DNA of 64,000 nt from Isoetes taiwanensis (lineage: Eukaryota > Streptophyta > Lycopodiopsida > Isoetales > Isoetaceae), in assembly GCA_021234155.1 (NCBI GenBank), contig JAJEKV010000027.1, positions 11,606,716 to 11,670,715 of the forward strand. The letters run 5' to 3'. The notes below the pieces were generated by a model. It had not been told where the DNA came from, made no database searches, and saw nothing but the letters and a program-made list of their open reading frames with translations. The number at the start of each line of letters is the position of its first letter. The stretch's first letter is position 1. The translations under genes and the position numbers were made by a program. Of this stretch, positions 12,055 to 21,349 are shown in pieces.

Positions 12055-12876
12055 TTACACTTCAAAGATCTCTAGCCTGTGCAATAAATTTGTTAAGTAC
12101 TTTTCTTGATGCAAAAACATCTTCCCTTTTTCCCTGTTGTATGTGATTTGAATGCCAAGGAAATGGTGGATCATGCCCAAATCCTTCATTCTGAACTGCT
12201 TATGGAGCTGTTCCTTCAATGATGCTAAGTCATCTTCTCTGGCTGATATGATGATTAGATCATCCACATAGCATAGCACAAACATTGGAACAGGCATGAA
12301 GCGAAAATATACACTAGGATCATTTACACTTATTTGGAACCCAAGCATGAGGAGTACTTGATTCAATCTGGAATACCAAGTTCTGGATGCCTGCCTGAGG
12401 CCATACAGGGCCTTGTGTAATCTGCAGACTAGGTTAGATCCCTGTGAAAAGGCTTCTGGTTGCTCCAAATAGAGCTCTTCCTCAAGTTCACCATGCAAGA
12501 AGGCGTTTGTTACATCCATCTGATGAATGTGAAATTGCTGTTGGCAAGCATAAGCCAAAATAGTCCTCACAGATGGAAGTTTTACAACAGGTGCAAAGGT
12601 CCTGTTGTAGTCGATACCATATACTTGTGAAAATCCCTTTGCCACCAATCTTGCTTTGAAGCGTTCAATGCTGCCATCACTGCTATATTTGATCTTGAAA
12701 ACCCATTTGGATCCAATGATGCTTCTGTTATTTGGTTTATTAACCAAGGACCAAGTCTTAGCTTCCTCGATTGAGGCAAGCTCAAGTTGCATGGCAGCAA
12801 GCCATTGATCTTTTTCTCTATTAATGGCTTCGAATAACTCGAGGCTCAATGGCATGATCTTCCTCGTGGAGAACAC
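12055..12876 (-). pseudogene. Copia reverse transcriptase
   Basis: A 273-codon frame matches RVT_2 of Ty1/copia: KWVFKIKYSSDGSIERFKAR, RTFAPVVKLPSVRTILAYA, HQMDVTNAFLHGELEEELY (motif A Asp), RLHKALYGLRQASRTWY, and the active-site box CYVDDLII. It ends in LGIQITYNREKG and then a stop, where the family normally continues into RNase H. Catalytic residues are intact but the frame ends early, so this copy depends on others for movement. Confidence 0.9.
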
Positions 12877-12902
12877 ATAATCCTCAGAGCCACCGAGGTC
12901 TT

Positions 12903-14418
12903 CTAATTCATGCGTGTCTCACAAAGATCAATACTTTCAATAGCATTTTCCAAAGTGTCACTTTCTTCTGTATCATCACTGTTTTCTGTATCAGCAACAG
13001 ATATATCATGTTCTTCACTTCTAGGGGTCTCCCTTTGAGGTATGGACAAGCTCTTACTTAGTACATCCGTGTCTGCTACAATAATGAAGGTAGATGCTTC
13101 TGACTTGGCTTGGGAGAAGCAGTTCTCATATTCATTAAATTCTGCATGACAACTAATCACAAGTTTCTTGGTGGCAAGATCAATGAATCTGTATGCTTTC
13201 CTGTTGCTACAATAGCCAATAAACATACATTCTTTTGCTTGATTGCCTAGTTTAGAGCTCCCAACATTGATTCTTACAAAAGCCTTGCAGCCAAAAACCT
13301 TCAAATGATTGAGAACAGGAGGTTTACCTGACCATATTTCTTCAGGGACCTTAAAATCAAGTTTGGCATGTGGAGCTCTGTTGACCAAGTAAGCTGCAGT
13401 TGCTATGGCTTCCCCCCAAAAACAGGCTGGTACTTTCATGCTGAGCAATAGAGTTCGAGCCATTTCAATGAGAGTTCTGTTAACCCTCTCAGCCCGACCA
13501 TTCTGTTCACTTGTATAAGGTGCGGAGTTGATGCTCAATCCCATGCTTTACACAAAAAACTCTTCAAACACTTTAGAGCAAAATTCTCCCCCATTGTCGA
13601 TCTCTCGGGGATATAATTTGATTCCCAGTACCTTTTTCAATTGCTTGTTTGAAGATGCAAAAGAACTCAAAACATTGACTCTTGTTTTTGAGAAAATATA
13701 CGAAAACCTTTCGAGAGAAATCATCCAAGAATACAAGGAAATACCTCGAGCCTGCAGAAGTAGCTGGGGTAATTGGTCCACAAAGATCAGTGTGCAGCAG
13801 TGCTAATTTCTGACTTGCATGAGATGTGGAGGCTGGAAAACTCCCTCTTGTTATTTTGCACTGAAGGCAGATGTTGCAGGGTCTGCTAGATCCTTTGCCA
13901 TGTTTGAGAAAACCTTGTTTGACTAAGAAGTCAAGTCGAAAAGGAGCTATGTGCCCAAGCCTATAGTGCCACAGAGTTTGCTCGGAGGGTGCTTCTCCTG
14001 CATAACATGCTTCCTCAACCAACTTTGGCACCCCAATAATCTCGTATAGGTTGCCCTTTCTGATGGCTTGGATCAATATTTTTCCTTCCCTGTTCAACAC
14101 TTCACATCTGGTGGTTGAAAACTTGATCTCATGTCCAGCATCAGTGAGCTTACTAACTGATAATAGGTTCTTTTGCAGACCAGGTACATGCAGAACATTC
14201 TTGACAAGGTTAATAGTATTCCCAACAATGATTTTAACAATACCTGTGCCAATAGCTTCCTGGATATGATGATCTTCCATTCGAATTACCCTAGGGCGTG
14301 CAAGTGGCTGATAGTTGAAAAATATCTCCTTCTTGGAAGTCATGTGACTTGTAGCTCCAGAATCCACATACCACTTGGAGCTAGAATCCCCTTCCATAGT
14401 CTCCAATGCAACAAACAA
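12903..14418 (-). pseudogene. Copia protease, GAG-pre-integrase and integrase
   Basis: Two or three minus-strand frames give, in order, the aspartic protease motif WYVDSGATSHMT, the zinc-binding region with LWHYRLGH and CNICLQCK (HHCC), integrase core HTDLCGP...FLDDFSRK, the GGEF stretch near 13,590, and YTSEQNGRAERVNRTLIE. The frame changes at about 13,600, right at the third catalytic region, and again near 13,545. The C-terminal part runs on to a poorly conserved acidic linker before RT. The order of domains is diagnostic for copia. Confidence 0.9.
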
Positions 14419-15409
14419 GAAATCACCAAGGTCTTCGAAATTACCTTCGCTTTCTTCAACAATGCGCTTATGCTCCTCTTTAACTTCTTCATGATGATTT
14501 TCTTCCGCAATACCGCATGTTCCTTGGAAGGTGGTGGTACAGTGTGAGCTCTACAATCCCTTGCTAAATGTCCTACCTTCTGGCATCGAAAGCAGGTAGC
14601 TTTATTTTTGTCAAAACGAGGTTTCCGTCCCCCATTCTTTTCTCCCTTCTTTTCTTCTCTAAACATGAGCGTATCTGATACAAGATGCGCCTTATTTTGT
14701 GTCTGACGGATTACTTCAGCCTTAAGCCTTTCAAAAGCTTTGTCAAAAGTGTATTCCGACAGCCTTCCTTCCATATTCACAACCACTCCTTCAAAAGTCG
14801 AAGGCAAGATGTTCAATAACATGTTGACCTTCTCATCCTCTATGATGTCGAGTGCCCGATTGGCTCAGAATCTTCGTCCATCTCCCTCATGATGCATGCA
14901 TGCTCCTGGAAATCCCCACCTTCAGCCAAATGAAGACTATAGAGACGTTTCCTGAGAGCAAGACGATTTCCAGCCAAATCTGAAGCATAATGGTTCAACA
15001 GAACTCGCCAAATTGCTCTAGCTGATGAAGCTCCCCTAACCAATCTTGCAGGGGCATCATCCAGGCTCGAACAGATCACTAATTGGGCTTTGCGATCTTT
15101 CTCAACAGGATCGGAAGCCGATTCATTCAAAGCAACCTCAATGGTTGCATCTCCTTCAGCATCAGCACCCTCAACGGCGCCGGACACAACAGTGGCAGTT
15201 TGATTCAGAATTCCTTCTGAATTCACGACCTCCCAGAGTCCCTTATCCTCCAGGATCATTTGGATCCTCCACTTCCATAACATGAAGTTCTTCCCGGTGA
15301 AGCGGGGAATGAGTTTCCATTCAAAGGCATTCAAGGTGCTAACACTGTCCATCGTACAGGTATTAAATGCAAGATTTAAGTAAGGTTTGCAAGGGACAGA
15401 GCCAGACAA
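14340..15409 (-). pseudogene. Copia gag
   Basis: Two frames (14,840-15,409 and 14,340-14,822) make the gag region. The first has the UBN2-type start with FTGKNFMLWKWRIQMIL and LWEVV. The second ends with a zinc knuckle CFRCQKVGHLARDC (CX2CX4HX4C) that binds packaged RNA. A frame change near 14,830 separates them. Gag lies directly inside the 5' LTR, as expected. Confidence 0.85.
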
Positions 15410-15465
15410 TGCAAGGTCAGTTAGGAGCTATACGAGAGTCGGATTGTATGCGTGGGCCCATAACC

Positions 15466-15734
15466 TGTAAATTAGAAACCTTGATTGACTAGACGAAACA
15501 AGAGCAAGAGATTGGAGGAACAAGAGATGGCCAAAACAGTGTAACTTCATTGAGATCACTTTCATCTTAAGTATACACGAATCCAAGAGTTTTGCCACTG
15601 ATCATGGAGTTATTCTTGCCATAATCTTCTCAACCGAGATAAACAACCTACTAAACATAAGTCCATAACTTAAGGAACATAATTAGCAAATAACAAGTGT
15701 CATAAACACTTAACAAACACTTAATATTTCAACA
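15466..15734 (-). repeat. Copia 5' LTR (minus-strand element)
   Basis: 269 bp, the partner of 11,027-11,295. The primer binding region GGTTATGGGCCCA follows it on the minus strand. Confidence 0.95.
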
Positions 15735-15739
15735 GATCT

Positions 15740-17519
15740 TGCCAATTTGGCATGCTGCAAAAGCATGTGAATCGCCCTGAAATGGGCCGATTTGGGCCTT
15801 AGGGAGGCCGAAATGGAATAATAAGGCAGAATCAGGAAGTTTGGATTAAGATCTGGCTGTGAAAAATCATGATCTTGGTGGCCCGGAACTGGCCTGTAAT
15901 CATCCGATTTGTGCCATAAGCTGGCCGAAATGGCCAGAAAACCTCCTTGCTAGCAAAATCCGGAAGCTTGGGTGGGTCTTCATGCTGAATCGATGGCTTG
16001 GAAGTCTGATCCGGAACTGCAATTGAAGCCGCGTTTCCGTAGATGAACGTTAGGGTTAAATAATAAAAAGCCAATAGTTAGCAAGGAAACGAAATAATAT
16101 AATAATTAGGATAAGAAATATTGGTAACCATTAGCAATTGTTAAAGTTAAGAACTAAGTTAGTAGGGCTAGGGAAAGGTAAGAGTTGCTGCCAATGACCT
16201 CTGCATTGACCTTTTGTGCATGCTGTTTTAAGCCATGGAAGAATAGTTAGGCTCTTAGAAAAATATTATGGTATTATGTTATTAATAAGTTAAAGTTTAA
16301 TTTAACAATGTTAAGGAAGAGAAACTATTAAGAATTAGCTTTGCTAAAGTTTATGAGTTAAGAAGGCGGAGGTAATGGGCAGAAACTGGGCCCCAGAATC
16401 ATTAACTTAACTAGCAGAGATATGAAGGCAACCGTCGTTAAGGTCCTAGTTAACGATTTGAATAAAATAATTAACCTAGTTGAGAATTGGAGTTGCTAAG
16501 AAATGTTTTATTTAACTTATGGTTGATGGTTGCATTTTTGCATTATGAAGGTTGTAATTATTTGTACTATGGTTGGGTTTCTTAGTTGCATGAAATTAGT
16601 ATTATGGAATTTACTTGATGTGGGCTTGCTAAGGCATGGGCATAAGGATGAAGAATTGTAAGTAATTGCTTATGATGTAATTCTTTGATATAGACCTCTG
16701 GGGCCGGAGTCTAGGTGCGATTCTAGACTCGCGGTTTTTGCACAGTAAAAATGTTAATGTTACTACTTGAACATCGGGCGTTGGTACCGTGAGGTACAAC
16801 GTCATGCACAGTTAAGTGGTCCTCCAATGCTGGACACAGCGTGGATGGGTGTGTACACACGTGGTTACCCCGCCTCTATGTCACTGGCCTGATCAGCCGA
16901 GTTGACCTTGCTCAGACCCAGAGGAATATTGGTTGCTATGTTGATGCTTTGGTTGCTTGTCTATTGTATATGCGGTTTTTCAATGTTGGAATCAAGTTGC
17001 AATGGCTATGCTTGGTAAAATTATGCATTGTGGTTATGCTTGTTGGATTAATTACTCGGATTGCAGGGGCGAGGTTACGGTAAGGCTACGTTATTGTTCT
17101 AAGTTAATGTTTTGTGATTATTAATGCTAGAGATGACCTAGATCCCCGATCCCCACTTAGTCCGTGTGACTAACCCCGTGGTTAATGGTGTAAGCAGAGG
17201 TGCAAGACGCTCCAGAGAGTAGCCAAGCTTCGGAAAAGCGAGGGTAGATGCGTGTGGATTGCTGTTCAATTAACTTGACTATTATTGTTATTATACATGG
17301 GATTGAAGTTAATATTATTTTAAAGCTTTGGGAGTTGTGTGAAGCTTTACCGAGTAATGGCAAGAATAATTTTATTTGGGACCTTAGAGCATGTATAAAG
17401 ATTAAATTCTTTACCTAGGTATGCATGTATCGATTCTTGAGTTCCTAAGGTTTAGATCCAACGGTAGAGATCGATGGGATCTCCAGTTACCGAGAGGTTA
17501 ACTGGCCAGGCCCGTCACA
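15740..17519 (+). other. Right part of the Gypsy LTR
   Basis: No ORF of note. It carries GTTAA-rich sequence and ends in the CCCGTCACA terminus. The LTR's left part lies at 10,394-11,026. Confidence 0.6.
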
Positions 17520-17520
17520 G

Positions 17521-17534
17521 TTGGTATCAGAGCC
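17521..17534 (+). promoter_or_regulatory. Primer binding site (tRNA-iMet)
   Basis: TTGGTATCAGAGCC immediately follows the Gypsy LTR. It matches the 3' end complement of plant initiator tRNA-Met, the usual minus-strand primer. Confidence 0.85.
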
Positions 17535-17606
17535 AAGTTCTGGTTAGTGGATTATGAGATTTTTGATTATTGATGATATTTGCTATGGTTCCAGATTCTT
17601 GTAGAG

Positions 17607-18830
17607 ATGAGTTCCCCAGGTGGATCCCCAGGAGGAGTTGGACAGGCTGGTGGAGCTGGGCCTAGTGGAACCCCTGATGTAGTTGATATCTTGCAGGCTA
17701 TCCAGCAAGTGTTGCAGCAGAGTGCGTCACAACAAAAGACAGCAGCTGACAAGGCAGTGGAGAAGGTGCTGAAGGACACTAAGAGGGAAGTATTTACTGG
17801 AGAAAATGTTACAGGGGATGATGTGGATTCATGGCTTCGTGGGGTTGAGTTTTACTTTAAACTCATTAATGCTGAAGATTCTGTTAAAGCTGTATTGGCT
17901 CAAGCAATGTTAGGTGGATTTGCTAGAGTATGGTGGGAGAATTACTTGCGGGACATAAATAAAGTTGCAGGGCAGGCAACTTGGCAAGAGTTTAAGACTG
18001 CTTTTGAAGGACACTTTATGCCTCCCGGATATAAAGTAGACAAGATGAATGAGTTCTTGGACTTGACACAGAAAGGGACGGTGGCCGAATATAACGAGAA
18101 GTTCAGAAGGTTGCAGTATCATTGTCCTTTTGAGGATAAGGAGAAGCTTTGTGCTCGATTTGTGAAGGGTTTGCAGGTTGATATTAAGAGCACAATGTCA
18201 GGTGTGTCCTATAAGGATCTGGAGGAGGTATTCAGAATTGCTAAGAATCGTGAATCTGACCTAGCTGAGAAGGCAACCTTGGAGAATGCTAAGAAGAGAC
18301 AAGTTCCTTCCTCATGGCAGACTGGTGGATCTACGAGTAGAGGTAGATTCCCTAGCAGGGGTGGCATGGCTGCACAGGCTGTTAGTATGCAGGAGGCCAG
18401 TCAAAATCGAGGATCTCGGCCTATGTATGTACCTTTGAATGATGAAACCAGGGAAAAGTGTATCAATGAGAATCGATGCTTTAGGTGCAGAGAAGTTGGT
18501 CATTATGGACGAGATTGTCCGAGAAGGTGGATGGATAGTACCGCCTCGTCTGCATGTTCCCAACGTGGAGGGCAAACAAACCAGTGGTCCAGGTCGAATT
18601 CTAGTGATACTTATGGACGGGGCCAAGGCAGAGGAAACGGAGGCCGAGGTAACCGTGGTGGTCGTGGAGGTTTTTGGGACAATAACAGGGGTGGCAGAGG
18701 ACAGGCTAGAGGGGATAACAGGATTATGACACAATCTAACCCTGCAATTGAAGTTAGGGCTGCTCGAATCATGGACCCTCCTGTGGAAAGGATGTGCATG
18801 TATCTTTGCAAAGGGACCCGGTGGTCGTAG
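17607..18830 (+). CDS. Gypsy gag polyprotein
   Basis: A frame of about 407 codons starts at MSSPGGSPGG, which sits closer to family gag starts than the earlier ATG at 17,580. The retrotransposon gag core includes FTGENVTGDDVDSWLRGVEF, ARVWWENYL, TWQEFKTAFEGHFMP and KFRRLQYHCPFEDKEKLC. A CCHC zinc knuckle CFRCREVGHYGRDC near residues 290-303 is followed by an Arg/Gly-rich tail that probably binds RNA. Gag would form the particle. The frame ends just before the protease frame, which lies in another phase. Confidence 0.85.
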   Translation: MSSPGGSPGGVGQAGGAGPSGTPDVVDILQAIQQVLQQSASQQKTAADKAVEKVLKDTKREVFTGENVTGDDVDSWLRGVEFYFKLINAEDSVKAVLAQAMLGGFARVWWENYLRDINKVAGQATWQEFKTAFEGHFMPPGYKVDKMNEFLDLTQKGTVAEYNEKFRRLQYHCPFEDKEKLCARFVKGLQVDIKSTMSGVSYKDLEEVFRIAKNRESDLAEKATLENAKKRQVPSSWQTGGSTSRGRFPSRGGMAAQAVSMQEASQNRGSRPMYVPLNDETREKCINENRCFRCREVGHYGRDCPRRWMDSTASSACSQRGGQTNQWSRSNSSDTYGRGQGRGNGGRGNRGGRGGFWDNNRGGRGQARGDNRIMTQSNPAIEVRAARIMDPPVERMCMYLCKGTRWS

Positions 18831-19110
18831 ATAACCAAGCTGTGGTCATCAGAGTTCCAGGGATTATTCATGGAGTTCCTGTTCTATTTCTTATTGATTG
18901 TGGTAGTACACATTGCTTTATTTCCCCAAGCTGGCAAAGAAACTAGATTTGAATATGATTAGTCGGGATCCTAGATATGTGGAGTTGGCTGATGGCAAAA
19001 TTAAGACTTCTTATGCTAAGGTAGATAATCTTGAATTCCAAGTAGGAGATCTTGAGTCCCATACTAGTTTGAAGTATTGAGCCTAGGGAAGTATGATGCT
19101 ATTCTAGGAA
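18800..19110 (+). pseudogene. Gypsy retropepsin fragment, truncated
   Basis: Frames after gag read VPVLFLIDCGSTHCFIS, the retropepsin active-site loop (DSG/DCG type), then KYDAILGM where family members have the second conserved strand. After that the element stops. RT, RNase H and integrase are all missing. A second TTGGTATCAGAGC at 19,119 starts immediately, so pol was deleted or replaced. Confidence 0.75.
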
Positions 19111-19118
19111 TGTCACAG

Positions 19119-19429
19119 TTGGTATCAGAGCAGGTCTCGAGTTCGAGTCTCCATGGGTGCCTATATGCATGGGTAATTTGCAAAGACTTGGTAATCATTG
19201 TGACATGGTATGACATAGACATGGTATAGCCTTGGATGCTCGAGGACGAGCATAGTTCTAGTGGGAGAGACTGTAACGGGCCCATGGTAGACCGCTCGAG
19301 TATTCGAACCTTGAATGTGCCTGTGGGGCGTTCCCGAGACACCGGCATAAATGGGTAGAAGCGACTACTCATAAACGTCTAGACTGTTTTGCCCAGTTGG
19401 TTAAGGGCATGTCGGTTAGGAACGTTACA
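19119..19429 (+). mobile_element. TRIM-like end with short LTR
   Basis: A second primer site TTGGTATCAGAGCAGG at 19,119 is followed by about 140 bp without an ORF, a purine tract AGTGGGAGAGA and a 158-bp LTR-like end TGTAACGGGCCC...AACGTTACA (19,272-19,429). No matching 5' LTR precedes it, and its sequence differs from the 2.4 kb Gypsy LTR. It terminates the composite next to GGCGG (19,430-19,434). Confidence 0.6.
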
Positions 19430-19434
19430 GGCGG

Positions 19435-19933
19435 CATTTTTGGGCGGCGCCGCCTTCTAGTGTTTCTGCACAATCCCTGCTTTGCCGCCTTTTATTACTC
19501 TGTTTCTGCGCCTTCATCTCTGTTTCATGCGTCTTCATCTCTGTTTCATGCAAGCCAGGGATTGCCGTCTTTTACTCTGTTTTTGCATCTTCATCTCTGT
19601 TCCATGCGTCTTCATCTCTGTTTCATGCAAGCCAGGGATAGAAGCCAAGATGCAAACGCCGGAAACAAACCACTCTGTAAGCAATACCTGCTTCGGTTTT
19701 AAGGTATGCAACTCAATCTTTGCTTCGGTTTTAATGTATGCATACTCCATACTCCATAGGCATTGCTTCCGATCTGGCCATACTCCATAAGCAGTGGCTT
19801 AACTATACCAGAACCAGGGCTTCTACTGGCTGCCATAGACAGAACTACGGCTTATTCTGGCGGCCATAGACAGAGATTTTATCAGAAATTTGGCTGATCG
19901 AACTCTAAATCTGGCTGCATCAGAGCTCAAGAA
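19435..19933. repeat. Short tandem repeat block
   Basis: Repeats of CTTCATCTCTGTTTCATGC run through about 19,505-19,640 in two higher-order units, followed by a doubled GGCTGCCATAGACAGA-like unit near 19,830. No gene is seen. Confidence 0.6.
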
Positions 19934-19965
19934 CGGGCTAAATTTTAAGGTAGATAAAATTTCGT

Positions 19966-20121
19966 CGAAGAATTTCACTCACCATTGAAATTTCCTTCTG
20001 AAATTTCAAGGTGAGTGAAATTTCTCCTTCCATTATCTCGCCTCCGCCGCTCGTGGCCCGCCAGGTCAGCTCGAAATTTCCTTCTGAAATTTCAAGGTGA
20101 GTGAAATTTCTCCTTCCATTA
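19966..20121. repeat. Duplicated GAAATTTC-rich block
   Basis: The stretch GGTGAGTGAAATTTCTCCTT followed by CCATTATCTCGCC occurs twice, about 90 bp apart. GAAATTTC recurs on both strands. It closes the 9.8 kb insertion; the second CCATTATCTCGCC joins duplication copy 2. Confidence 0.6.
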
Positions 20122-21349
20122 TCTCGCCTTGGCATTCATTGAAAGAGCCTAAGTTCCTCACTCACATATTCTTGTTGAGCGCAAGCAGAAATCATGATGT
20201 TCCATGACATTAAATGCTGACAACGAATACAAGCTTAAAATGAGTTTCGTGGACAAAATCAGGTTCATGCACAGGGAATATGTTATATTTAGAGAACACA
20301 CAGATATCAGTAACTTCCATGAGATAATGTTGTGTAAGGGATTCGGTAAAAAATGTCCAATAACTTTGTTGGTTCTGCCTCCTTAGAATATGCCATTATA
20401 ACAGAATTCCAAGACACATCCGTGTATAGCATTTTTTTTTCAAATAAAAAAATGTCCCATGCCTTTTCTACTTGTCCCTCCTTAAAATATGCCATAATAA
20501 CAGAATTCCAAGACATTACATCCCAATATCGCATTTTTTTCTAATAAGTTAAGTGCCTCCTTCAGCTGCCCATGTTGGGCATAAGTAGATATCATAGAAT
20601 TATAAGACACCGGCGATGCAAGGTGTCATACACTTCCATAACATCAGTTAAGGCACCACATTTTCCATACATATGAATGAGAAGATTTCCAAGAAACCTA
20701 TTCTGTGGAGATAAATGAAAGTTAAAGTTAAACTACTGATTAGTTAATATAGAAGAATCTGGAGTTGGATAACGACGCTAAGATTAGAACATGACGGAGC
20801 CAAATATAGTATACCTCAATGGCATGTGCTAATTGTGAGAAAACTTAGAATAAAATGATCCAGTGAACAAATTAATTTGTATAGAACTTGTTGCATGTTG
20901 AAGTTAATGGCTAATTTCAAATCATTCAAGTCATTTAGAGAACACACAGATATTAGTCACTTCCTAGAGGGCAAATGTGCCACATATGACAAAAGAGAAA
21001 ATTGCAAGTTGTTAGCGTAATCTGTCCCCTGTCTTTACAATCTTGGATCAAGCTCAGATCTTCCGTCATCCACATAAAGCACTTTATACAAATCTGACCC
21101 TCCTGTGTAGTCTTTGAAATTCCTGATTCAATGATGAGTTATTGGTTTTGGCTCGGCAACATCTTGGAACCCGCTTTAGTCCATGTAAATCTTTTGAAGT
21201 TCACACACCAACTTCCCCACTCGATGAAGCTTTGGCTACTCCATATAAATGTCTTGAGATCATTATTGAGCTTTTGAAGTCCAAAAGTCAAAGTGAGCTT
21301 TTGTTGGCTGCCATTGCAATTACAGCCCGTAGATGCAAGTACTTCTGTG
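20122..21349 (+). repeat. Direct duplication, copy 2, right part
   Basis: Resumes the match to copy 1 (about 5,681 to 6,888) after the insertion. It contains the rest of the PPR relic (minus strand, about 20,130-20,625) and ends at the shared 23-base boundary block. Confidence 0.9.
20130..20625 (-). pseudogene. PPR fragment (copy 2)
   Basis: Copy of the relic at 5,530-6,160, with SWNSVIMAYFKEGQVEKA. An insertion of about 100 bases relative to copy 1 replaces part of it near 20,212-20,310. Confidence 0.8.

Larger units (their letters stand above)
11027..15734 (-). mobile_element. Copia LTR retrotransposon, recent insertion
   Basis: A 4.7 kb element on the minus strand with two 269-bp LTRs (11,027-11,295 and 15,466-15,734) that look identical, TG...CA ends and a 5-bp target duplication GATCT at 11,022-11,026 and 15,735-15,739. 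A purine tract AAGGAGGGA lies next to the 3' LTR and GGTTATGGGCCCA next to the 5' LTR, where a primer binding site is expected. Domain order is gag, protease, integrase, RT, RNase H, which defines Ty1/copia. It sits inside the Gypsy LTR, so it is the younger insertion. Confidence 0.95.
10394..17519 (+). repeat. Gypsy 5' LTR, about 2.4 kb, split by Copia
   Basis: The LTR begins TGTAACGGACC and ends GGCCCGTCACA (TG...CA). It is followed after one base by the primer binding site TTGGTATCAGAGC at 17,521, complementary to plant initiator tRNA-Met. Subtracting the Copia insertion and one TSD leaves about 2,413 bp. The five bases before it, GGCGG, recur at 19,430-19,434 after the right end of the composite element. 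Confidence 0.75.
10315..19965. mobile_element. Inverted-repeat element hosting the LTR elements
   Basis: The left end reads CGAAATTTTAACTACCTTAA. The right end near 19,934-19,965 reads TTAAGGTAGATAAAATTTCG, an imperfect inverted match of about 28 bp. The interval is absent from duplication copy 1, so it is an insertion. Without the nested LTR elements it would be a small non-autonomous element of about 0.6 kb. A clear target duplication was not found, and 19,966-20,121 adds a duplicated GAAATTTC-rich block. Confidence 0.5.
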
